Below are positions 1 through 5,659 of a stretch of 10,578 nt of DNA, in pieces; position 1 is the stretch's first letter, and every line of letters begins with the position of its first letter. Source of the DNA: an uncultured Lachnoanaerobaculum sp. Its GTDB lineage: Bacteria; Bacillota; Clostridia; Lachnospirales; Lachnospiraceae. The notes beneath the pieces are model-generated. The model worked only from the letters and a program-made list of their open reading frames with translations, was not told the origin of the DNA and searched no databases. Both the position numbers and the translations under genes were made by a program. Location: NCBI GenBank assembly GCA_946999385.1, contig CAMQCZ010000034.1:1-10578 (forward strand), given 5' to 3'.

Positions 1-262
1 GTGCAGACTCATACATTCTCTTTGCATTCAAATCAGGTCTGAAAGTAACTATTTTTCCGTCCTTTGTTTCATATGCCTTCAAGCCCTCAAAGCATTCCTG
101 ACAATATTGCAGAATACCTGCACATTCACTCAAAACCACCTTATCATCAGTGCTTATCTGTCCCTCATCCCAAGCACCGTTCAGATAATTTGAAAAATAT
201 CTATAATCAGTTTTAATATAAGAAAAGCCTAAATTTTTAAAATCAATATCCTTTTTTTCCAT
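1..262 (-). CDS. ilvE: Branched-chain amino acid aminotransferase, N-terminal part (truncated by window edge)
   Basis: The first 87 codons are present and the rest lies beyond position 1. The product is a PLP-dependent (fold type IV) transaminase that interconverts leucine, isoleucine and valine with their 2-oxo acids, using glutamate/2-oxoglutarate, in the cytoplasm. The visible N-terminus has the features of the family's larger form: a Tyr-rich 'KTDYRY' segment near residue 18, 'SECAG' near residue 47, 'FEGLKAY' near residue 59 and 'TFRPDLNA' near residue 72. The ATG at 262 has a GGAG ribosome binding site 7-8 nt upstream. The maf stop codon is 22 nt upstream with no terminator between, so read-through from maf is likely, although a possible separate promoter lies in the end of maf. 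No T-box or other amino-acid-sensing leader fits in the short gap. The family call is firm; the branched-chain substrate is inferred from similarity of the N-terminus. Confidence 0.87.
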   Translation of the reverse strand, partial: MEKKDIDFKNLGFSYIKTDYRYFSNYLNGAWDEGQISTDDKVVLSECAGILQYCQECFEGLKAYETKDGKIVTFRPDLNAKRMYESA

Positions 263-284
263 ATTTTCATCTCCACATATAATA

Positions 285-926
285 TTAATCTATATTAATA
301 TAATACCACAGCCTTGAAAGAGGTAAACCTACAACATTATTATAGTCTCCATTTATTTTAGTTATATATCTTGCCGCAAAACCTTGTATAGCATATGCTC
401 CTGCTTTATCAAAGGATTCTCCCGTTGAAATATACTCATCAATATCAGCCTCACTAAGCTTTGAAAAATGAACCTGCGTACTCTCATAAAAATTATCTGT
501 CCGCTTTTTGGAATATACCACACCCTTCGAACTGTTTTCTAAATATAGCAGGCAAACCCCTGTATATACATTATGAAAATCATCCGATAATAAATGAAGC
601 ATTCTCTTTGCATCAGCCTCATCCTTGGGCTTTCCTAAAATTTGATTTTTATATGCAACTACAGTATCAGCTCCCAAAATTACAATATCCTCCTTAGTCT
701 TCAAAATTTCTTTTAAAGACTTGTCAATTCTATTTTCAATAATATCACATGCAAGCTTCATAGCCTTTTGTTTTGCTAAATTTAAAACCAAATCGCTTGG
801 AATATCAGTATTTTTTTCTTCAATGCAATTACTTGCAATACTTATAAATTCAATACCTATTTGCTCCAATAATTGCTTTCTGCGTGGTGAAGCTGAGGCT
901 AAAATTAAAAATGTATCTTTTTTCAT
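285..926 (-). CDS. maf: Maf family nucleoside triphosphate pyrophosphatase
   Basis: Maf proteins hydrolyse non-canonical or specific pyrimidine nucleoside triphosphates to the monophosphate plus pyrophosphate (house-cleaning), and some members affect septum formation. At 213 aa the length is slightly above the usual 190-200 aa. Motifs in order are the phosphate-binding loop 'SASPRR' (residues 11-16), 'GADTVV' with the metal-binding Asp (85-90), 'GKPKDEADA' (98-106), 'KAGAYAIQG' (174-182) and 'GDYNNVVGLP' (193-202). These match the YhdE-like dTTP/UTP pyrophosphatase branch, but substrate choice is an inference. The ATG at 926 directly follows the prfA stop codon (927-929), so translation is probably coupled; a GAGAG site lies in the prfA end about 10 nt upstream. 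The extra length falls in a Lys/Glu-rich insertion around residues 62-80. Confidence 0.93.
   Translation of the reverse strand: MKKDTFLILASASPRRKQLLEQIGIEFISIASNCIEEKNTDIPSDLVLNLAKQKAMKLACDIIENRIDKSLKEILKTKEDIVILGADTVVAYKNQILGKPKDEADAKRMLHLLSDDFHNVYTGVCLLYLENSSKGVVYSKKRTDNFYESTQVHFSKLSEADIDEYISTGESFDKAGAYAIQGFAARYITKINGDYNNVVGLPLSRLWYYINID
300..327 (-). promoter_or_regulatory. Possible promoter for the branched-chain aminotransferase gene
   Basis: On the minus strand TTTACC (327-322) is followed after 16 bp by TATTAT (305-300), which is preceded by TG one base upstream, giving an extended -10 element. It lies inside the last codons of maf. It would start a transcript with a leader of about 30 nt that includes the GGAG site of the aminotransferase gene. 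Such matches occur by chance in AT-rich DNA, so this is tentative. Confidence 0.3.
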
Positions 927-2003
927 CTAAACACTCTCATTTAATTTTGCTAATTTTGCCGCCTGATCTGCCGCAATACAGGCATCTAAAAGCTCCGATA
1001 TATCTCCATCCATAATTTTATCAAGCTTATATAAGGTTAGATTGATTCTATGATCCGTAACTCTTCCTTGTGGGAAATTATAGGTTCTAATCTTTTCAGA
1101 TCTATCACCTGTTCCAATCTGACTTCTTCTTTGCTCACTTTCCTCATTTTGCTTTTTTTCCAATTCCATTTCATATAATTTTGAACGTAAAAGTGCAAAA
1201 GCTTTTTCTTTATTTTGCAACTGTGATTTTTCAGTCTGTGAATAAATTACTATACCTGTAGGATTGTGTGTCAGACGAACCGCAGAGTCTGTAGTATTTA
1301 CACATTGTCCTCCATTTCCTGAAGCTCTCATAACATCTATTCTGATATCCTTCATATCAATTTGAACATCAACCTCTTCCGCCTGTGGCATAACGGCTAC
1401 TGAAGCTGTCGATGTATGTATACGCCCGCCGGATTCTGTTGCCGGAACTCTTTGAACACGATGAACACCGGATTCATATTTCATCTTTGAATAAGCACCC
1501 TTGCCGACTATCATTGCAACAACCTCTTTAAATCCACCTATACCGCTCTCATTGACACTCACAATATCAACCTTCCAATTTTGGGTTTCAGCATAATGTG
1601 TATACATTCTATATAATTCCGCTGCAAATAAAGCCGCCTCGTCTCCGCCCGCACCGGCTCTTATTTCAAGCATAATATTTTTATCATCATTAGGATCCTT
1701 AGGTAAAAGTAATATTTTTAATTCCTGCTCAAGCTTAGCCTCCTGCTTTTTTGCCTCTGCAAGCTCTTCTTTTGCCATTTCTCTTAATTCCTCATCACTT
1801 TCGCCTTCAATCAAGGCTAAAGAATCAACTTGATCCTGCTTTGCCCTTTTATACTGCTTATATGTATTTACAAGAGGAGTCAAATCAGATTGCTCCTTCA
1901 TTAATTTTCTGAATTTATCCTGGTCATTTGCAATATCAGGACTTGCAAGTGCCATCATAAGTTCCTCATAATGCACAACTATATCTTCTAAATTATCAAA
2001 CAT
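927..2003 (-). CDS. prfA: Peptide chain release factor 1 (RF1)
   Basis: RF1 reads UAA and UAG in the ribosomal A site and triggers peptide release. Numbered from the ATG at 2003 (358 aa, the normal RF1 length), the stop-codon-reading tripeptide is Pro-Ala-Thr at 187-189 inside 'RVPATES', which separates RF1 from RF2 (Ser-Pro-Phe). The catalytic Gly-Gly-Gln is at 231-233 inside 'SGNGGQCVNTTDS'. The N-terminal 100 residues are helical and charged, as in the family. I prefer ATG 2003 because GGAGAGG lies 4 nt before it and the resulting 'MFDNLED' start matches other RF1 proteins. The frame can be extended to GTG at 2015, but that would place the ribosome site inside the gene. prmC, which methylates the GGQ glutamine, lies immediately upstream (stop at 2015-2017, 11 nt before this ATG). 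The residue after GGQ is Cys rather than the His of E. coli RF1; I regard this as lineage variation. Confidence 0.97.
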   Translation of the reverse strand: MFDNLEDIVVHYEELMMALASPDIANDQDKFRKLMKEQSDLTPLVNTYKQYKRAKQDQVDSLALIEGESDEELREMAKEELAEAKKQEAKLEQELKILLLPKDPNDDKNIMLEIRAGAGGDEAALFAAELYRMYTHYAETQNWKVDIVSVNESGIGGFKEVVAMIVGKGAYSKMKYESGVHRVQRVPATESGGRIHTSTASVAVMPQAEEVDVQIDMKDIRIDVMRASGNGGQCVNTTDSAVRLTHNPTGIVIYSQTEKSQLQNKEKAFALLRSKLYEMELEKKQNEESEQRRSQIGTGDRSEKIRTYNFPQGRVTDHRINLTLYKLDKIMDGDISELLDACIAADQAAKLAKLNESV

Positions 2004-2014
2004 AAACCTCTCCA

Positions 2015-2860
2015 CTATACTATTATTTTTACTATTCTATCTTTATCGTCCAAATCTTTTTTTATTTCGACACTTCTATAGCCTTCAAAAATTTTCTTGA
2101 TATCACTTGCCTGATCATATCCTATTTCAAGATATATTTTAGCATTTTTATTTAAATATTTTCTTGCTTCATCTGCTATTATTTTATAAAAATAAAGCCC
2201 ATCCTCTTTTCCGTCAAGTGCAAGCTTAGGCTCATAGTCCTTTACACCTATGTCCAACTCCTCTATATCATTAGTTCTTATATATGGTGGATTGCAAACA
2301 AGAATATCATATTTTTTTTCTATATTTTCAAACATATCACTTAAAATAAAATCAATATCTACATCATTATTTTCGGCATTTTTTCTTGCTATCTCTAAAG
2401 CCCTTGCAGAAATATCACTTGCACTTATATTATTATAGCCTCCCAGTTTTCCCAGACTGACGGCGATAGCTCCACTACCTGTGCATAAATCCAAAATATC
2501 TAAATTATTATTATTTTTATTATCTAAAACCACCTCTTCAACCAAGCATTCAGTATCAAAGCGTGGTATTAAAACTGCTTCATCTACATAAAAATTAAAG
2601 CCACAAAAATTTTGCCTATTTATTATATATTGAAAAGGCTTTCCTACTAATCTTTCCCTAATATATTCATAAAATTTTTTTATTTTTTGTTCATCACTTA
2701 CTCTTTTATTCTTATCTAAAATAAAATCCACCAGCTTTATATCAAAAGTGGCTAAGAGTATATATCTTGCTTCAATATCCGCTTTCATTATACCTGCTTC
2801 ATCAAATTTTTCTATAGCAAAATCAAGCAGTTCTTTATATGTTTTATATTCTAAAGACAT
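2015..2860 (-). CDS. prmC: Peptide chain release factor N5-glutamine methyltransferase
   Basis: PrmC (HemK) transfers a methyl group from S-adenosylmethionine to the glutamine of the GGQ motif in release factors 1 and 2. Numbered from ATG 2860 (281 aa, typical), there is an N-terminal helical RF-binding domain (about 1-70). 'VLIPRFDTE' (near 96-104) marks the start of the methyltransferase fold. The SAM-binding loop is 'DLCTGSGAIAVSLG' (124-137) and the catalytic 'NPPY' is at 190-193. The frame can be extended to a TTG at 2875, but ATG 2860 is better placed: a GAGG site overlaps the end of the upstream DUF1385 gene 9 nt before it, and the upstream stop (2862-2864) ends one base before this ATG. 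The gene sits in one transcription unit with prfA, its substrate, in the usual enzyme-then-substrate order. Confidence 0.95.
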   Translation of the reverse strand: MSLEYKTYKELLDFAIEKFDEAGIMKADIEARYILLATFDIKLVDFILDKNKRVSDEQKIKKFYEYIRERLVGKPFQYIINRQNFCGFNFYVDEAVLIPRFDTECLVEEVVLDNKNNNNLDILDLCTGSGAIAVSLGKLGGYNNISASDISARALEIARKNAENNDVDIDFILSDMFENIEKKYDILVCNPPYIRTNDIEELDIGVKDYEPKLALDGKEDGLYFYKIIADEARKYLNKNAKIYLEIGYDQASDIKKIFEGYRSVEIKKDLDDKDRIVKIIV

Positions 2861-2861
2861 A

Positions 2862-3800
2862 TTATGAAGCCTCAAAATTTTCTTTTAAATATTTTTTCCA
2901 ATCAAACACTGCCTCTACAGCCTTTATTGCCACCTCGACCATATCAGCTGTAGGCTCCTTAACTGTGAGAGCCTGCATCCACATGCCCGGTCTTGATAAA
3001 ATATTTATCAGCTTATTATCACAAGTGCCTGCAAGTCTTAAAAATTCGTAGCTCACACCTGCTATTATAGGTATCAAGACTATTCTGCTAATTGCACGCA
3101 ACCATATATTATCAATTTTTAATGCCATAAAAAATAAAATGCTTATTATCATAACTATAATTATAAAACTTGTTCCACAACGTTTATGCTCTTTTGAGCT
3201 TTTCATTACATTTTCTACATTTAATGAAAGACCGCTTTCAATACAATTTATACACTTATGCTCAGCACCATGATACATAAATGTTCTTTTTATATCTTCC
3301 ATTCTTGAAATTAATAATATATATATAATAAAAATAAAAATTCTTAAAAAGCCCTCTAAAATAGCGATAATATAATAATTATCCACAAATTTTTTGAGCA
3401 TATTGCCCAAAAACATAGGTAAAAGCATAAATATAGCTATACCTGCAAATATAGAAAAAATTGTAGCAAAGGTCATAATAAATTTTTCAAATTTATCGCC
3501 AAATACTTTTTGTAAAAAATTTTCAAAAGCACTCTCCTTACACTCTTCATCATCATCAGCAAAAAAGCCTGCTGATACCTTTAAGGTTTTCATTCCAATT
3601 ACCATGGAATCATAAAAAGCAAAAATGCCTCTTATAAATGGTAAGGCAAGAAGCTTGTATTTTTTAGTAATACTGATATACTCGTCTTCTAAAATAGCTA
3701 TTTCTCCATTATTCTTTCTAACGGCAGTAGCATATCTATCACCATTTTTCATCATAATGCCTTCAATAACTGCTTGACCACCTATACCTGAATATTTCAA
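2862..3800 (-). CDS. yqhQ: DUF1385 (YqhQ-like) integral membrane protein of unknown function
   Basis: The 312-aa protein has the hallmarks of the DUF1385 family: 'GGQAVIEGIMM' (7-17), 'YHGAEHK' (176-182), 'HKRCGTSF' (205-212), 'EFLRLAGTCDN' (252-262) and 'PGMWMQALT' (271-279). Hydrophobic stretches near 106-135, 142-165, 212-228 and 237-256 suggest about four membrane segments; another weaker one may lie at 50-70. The conserved His, Glu and Cys residues between them could form a metal or catalytic site, but no function is established to my knowledge. Translation starts at a TTG (3800-3798) with GGAG 7 nt upstream; no ATG precedes the conserved GGQAVIEG motif. Its stop codon lies one base before prmC. 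It follows the rpmE terminator by only about 40 nt and no convincing promoter is visible there, so expression may depend on read-through from rpmE. Confidence 0.93.
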   Translation of the reverse strand: MKYSGIGGQAVIEGIMMKNGDRYATAVRKNNGEIAILEDEYISITKKYKLLALPFIRGIFAFYDSMVIGMKTLKVSAGFFADDDEECKESAFENFLQKVFGDKFEKFIMTFATIFSIFAGIAIFMLLPMFLGNMLKKFVDNYYIIAILEGFLRIFIFIIYILLISRMEDIKRTFMYHGAEHKCINCIESGLSLNVENVMKSSKEHKRCGTSFIIIVMIISILFFMALKIDNIWLRAISRIVLIPIIAGVSYEFLRLAGTCDNKLINILSRPGMWMQALTVKEPTADMVEVAIKAVEAVFDWKKYLKENFEAS

Positions 3801-3837
3801 TATTTCACTCCTTTATAAATTATCTTTAATTGATAAT

Positions 3838-3867
3838 CAAAAAGGACTAAGCTAAAAGCCCAGTCCT
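3838..3867 (-). terminator. Rho-independent terminator after rpmE
   Basis: On the minus strand an 11-bp stem (arms 3867-3857 and 3853-3843, two G-U pairs, loop of three U) is followed by a run of about five T. It begins 16 nt after the rpmE stop codon. Flanking sequence can extend the base of the stem: 3827-3835 is complementary to the ATCAATTAA at 3886-3878, which includes the rpmE stop codon, with unpaired bases between. It probably reduces rather than abolishes transcription into the downstream DUF1385-prmC-prfA genes. Confidence 0.82.
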
Positions 3868-3883
3868 CCTGATTAATAATCAA

Positions 3884-4087
3884 TTAAGCATTAACACCAT
3901 ACTTACGATTGAATTTATCAATACGTCCACGAGCTGATGTAGCTTTTTGCTGTCCCGTATAATATGGATGACACTTTGAACATACTTCAACATGAATGCT
4001 ATCCTTAGTTGATCCTGTAGTAAAGGTGTTTCCACAGTTACAAGTAACAGTAACTTGATTATATTTTGGATGTAATCCTTCTTTCAT
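3884..4087 (-). CDS. rpmE: 50S ribosomal protein bL31, zinc-binding type
   Basis: bL31 is a small protein of the large subunit that contributes to the intersubunit bridge with the 30S head. The 67-aa product has the usual length and the four cysteines of the zinc-binding (C+) paralogue at residues 16, 18, 36 and 39, in 'TCNCGN' and 'VEVCSKCHPYYTG'. It begins with the conserved 'MKEGLHPKY' and ends with the basic 'GRIDKFNRKYG'. The ATG at 4087 has a GAGGTGA ribosome site 4 nt upstream. It has its own terminator downstream and a long, foldable upstream region, so it is probably a separate unit. Many Firmicutes place rho just before rpmE; here the upstream gene is cca. The C+ type is generally replaced by a zinc-free paralogue under zinc starvation; no such paralogue is in this window. 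Confidence 0.97.
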   Translation of the reverse strand: MKEGLHPKYNQVTVTCNCGNTFTTGSTKDSIHVEVCSKCHPYYTGQQKATSARGRIDKFNRKYGVNA

Positions 4088-4281
4088 ATACTCACCTCAT
4101 TATCCTTTATCCTGCGGAAATACCGCTACTAGTGAACTATACACTATGCTTTAGGCATATGTGCTTCTTGCTTCACCCTTTACTGCATTTATTATTTTAT
4201 TTCTAAAAATAAAAACGTCTTACACAAAGTCCACAAGCTTATATTCGGTTAGTTCCTACCCTATATACTTTTATTACACCA
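4088..4281 (-). promoter_or_regulatory. Structured upstream region (5' leader) of rpmE
   Basis: No gene is visible in the 303 nt between cca and rpmE; this is the part after the hairpin at 4296-4339. On the minus strand it holds several local inverted repeats: a small stem near 4261-4247 (GGTAG/CTAACC); an AT-only 8-bp stem with a TTAG loop near 4213-4194; an 8-bp stem with one bulge and a CTAAA loop (CAC-TATGC with GCATAGTG) near 4164-4142; TAGTG with CACTA near 4146-4130; and GCGG/CCGC near 4126-4114, just before the ribosome binding site. The third and fourth share the segment TAGTG and cannot form together. This is what an autoregulatory ribosomal protein leader could look like, but I cannot match it to a known leader family by eye. 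Confidence 0.45.
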
Positions 4282-4339
4282 TAAAAGAAAAATTATGCCA
4301 ATCATCTCACAAAGCCGAAGCTTAGGAGATTTCTTGGCA
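4282..4339 (-). terminator. Intrinsic terminator after cca, or attenuator in the rpmE leader
   Basis: On the minus strand a long hairpin runs from 4339 to 4296. The outer stem is TGCCAA/TTGGCA, the middle stem ATCTC/GAGAT, and an inner AAGC/GCTT stem closes a stable TTCG tetraloop. It is followed by ATAATTTTTCTTTT, a U-rich tail. It is the only terminator downstream of the dnaD-to-cca operon. Because a good promoter lies upstream of it at 4379-4407, it may also act within the rpmE leader. On the plus strand the hairpin is followed by six T, so it could terminate in both directions, although no plus-strand gene points at it. Confidence 0.75.
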
Positions 4340-4378
4340 AATTTTTTGTATTTACTTTTATCTCTCAAACACATAAGA

Positions 4379-4407
4379 ATTATATCACACTTAAAACTTT
4401 AATGCAA
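4379..4407 (-). promoter_or_regulatory. Probable promoter for rpmE at the end of cca
   Basis: On the minus strand TTGCAT (4407-4402) is followed after 17 bp by a perfect TATAAT (4384-4379), preceded by TG one base upstream, giving a full extended -10 element (TGATATAAT). It overlaps the last codons and stop of cca. A start near 4372 would give an rpmE leader of about 285 nt that contains the hairpin at 4296-4339. The match is stronger than any other promoter-like site I found in the window; use in vivo is not shown. Confidence 0.55.
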
Positions 4408-5659
4408 GCTTTATTTTAATTTCTTTTTCAAAAATTTTTTTTTCATTCTCAAGCTCATATTTCATAACCTTTTCTAACAAATAATTTAATAATTCTCCTA
4501 TTAGAGGTCCTTTTTTTATATTCATTGCAAGCAGCTCATTACCTGTAATATCAAGCATTGATATATCATAAGCTTCTTTTTTTTGTAATATTTCATCCTT
4601 TAATTCTATAAGCTCGGAATAATCAAGAGAAAATAAAGCTTCCTTAATTCTTAATAAATCCATGAAATTTTCAATACCTATATCTCTCAAAATCTTTTTA
4701 ATTTCATATTTATCATTTTGTATATCCTTATATAGATATTTATGCAGAGCTTGAAATTTTTTTATGCTCTTATTATCAGACTTCAATTCCTTTAAAATAT
4801 TAACTCCTAATTCTTCAGAATTATTAGCCATAAGAATAAGATATCTAAGAATCTTATCCTTATCTATTTTTTTCATAGCATTCAAATTTTTATCATCCGG
4901 ATGTATTTGTGAAAAGGATGGTGTCAAATATTTATCCAATCCATATTCAAAAACCATTTTTAATTTTTGCGGATTATCACTACAAATAATTTCATTAAAT
5001 TCAGATGAAATTCTTTCTTTGCTTATTTTACTCAGATTAGGAGCTAATTCTATGATGGCTTCCTTTGTTTTTTCTTCTATATTAAAATCAAGCTTGGCCA
5101 AAAATCTTATTGCCCGCAATATCCTAAGTGCATCCTCTTTAAACCTTTCTTTAGCATCTCCAACACATCTTACAAGTCGACAGGCTAAATCTCTCTTACC
5201 GTCAAACAAATCCACAAGCCCTGTATTATTTGAATATGCCATCGCATTTATTGTAAAATCTCGTCTTTTAAGATCCTCCTCCAATAAATTTGAAAATTCT
5301 ACTTTGTCAGGGTGTCTGGAATCTGAATATTTGCCATCAAGCCTATAGGTTGTAATCTCATATGTCTTTTTGTCTATCAAAACACTTACTGTTCCATGCT
5401 TTATCCCTGTGTCTATAGTTTTTTTAAATATTTCTTTGATTTGCTGGGGTCTTGCACTGCTTGTTATATCCCAATCCTTTGGAACTTTATTCAATATATA
5501 GTCCCTTACACAGCCACCGACTACATATGCATCAAAGCCCTTGTTCTCAAGCTTGTTAATAATAAATTCCACATTATGAGGAAGCTTTATAAATATATTA
5601 TCCTTAATATGCTCGCCCCCAATAAACCATTTTTTTTGCAGGCTTTCCACAGCATACAC
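4391..5659 (-). CDS. cca: CCA tRNA nucleotidyltransferase (CCA-adding enzyme), start uncertain
   Basis: The enzyme builds or repairs the 3'-terminal CCA of tRNAs without a template, from CTP and ATP. It is a class II nucleotidyltransferase: the 'VVGGCVRD' loop (46-53), catalytic 'DWD' (62-64), 'RRDFTINAMAY' (132-142) and 'RFKEDALRILRAIRF' (172-186) are in family order. The C-terminal half is helical, charged and weakly conserved, and I see no HD phosphohydrolase motif. Numbering is from GTG 5659, the longest reading, which overlaps proS by 56 nt and adds about 21 residues before the usual family start 'IKLPHNVEF'. No ATG occurs in frame in this part. Alternatives are GTG 5650, ATA 5596 or ATA 5590 (just after AAGGA at 5605-5601, which overlaps the proS stop), or GTG 5572. 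The stop is at 4391-4393. Confidence 0.92.
   Translation of the reverse strand: MYAVESLQKKWFIGGEHIKDNIFIKLPHNVEFIINKLENKGFDAYVVGGCVRDYILNKVPKDWDITSSARPQQIKEIFKKTIDTGIKHGTVSVLIDKKTYEITTYRLDGKYSDSRHPDKVEFSNLLEEDLKRRDFTINAMAYSNNTGLVDLFDGKRDLACRLVRCVGDAKERFKEDALRILRAIRFLAKLDFNIEEKTKEAIIELAPNLSKISKERISSEFNEIICSDNPQKLKMVFEYGLDKYLTPSFSQIHPDDKNLNAMKKIDKDKILRYLILMANNSEELGVNILKELKSDNKSIKKFQALHKYLYKDIQNDKYEIKKILRDIGIENFMDLLRIKEALFSLDYSELIELKDEILQKKEAYDISMLDITGNELLAMNIKKGPLIGELLNYLLEKVMKYELENEKKIFEKEIKIKLALKF

Noticed and set aside
4230..4242. A 13-bp sequence TCCACAAGCTTAT that recurs at 10372-10384, both in gene-free regions.
   Set aside because: By simple counting, about one exact 13-bp match is expected by chance in a window this size, and more in AT-rich DNA. 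The copy upstream of rpmE is not a good DnaA box (AAGTCCACA has three mismatches).
4088..4390. A T-box riboswitch, tRNA or other known RNA gene in the gap between cca and rpmE.
   Set aside because: I find no T-box core sequence, no cloverleaf with TTC loop and CCA end, and no pattern I can name. Local hairpins and a terminator are all I can support.
4764..5348. A 194-codon open frame on the plus strand, antisense to cca.
   Set aside because: It is a Ser/Leu/Ile-rich low-complexity translation with no recognisable motif and lies entirely opposite conserved cca sequence, so it is a shadow of that gene. The other plus-strand frames (for example those opposite maf, proS and the DUF1385 gene) are the same kind of artefact.
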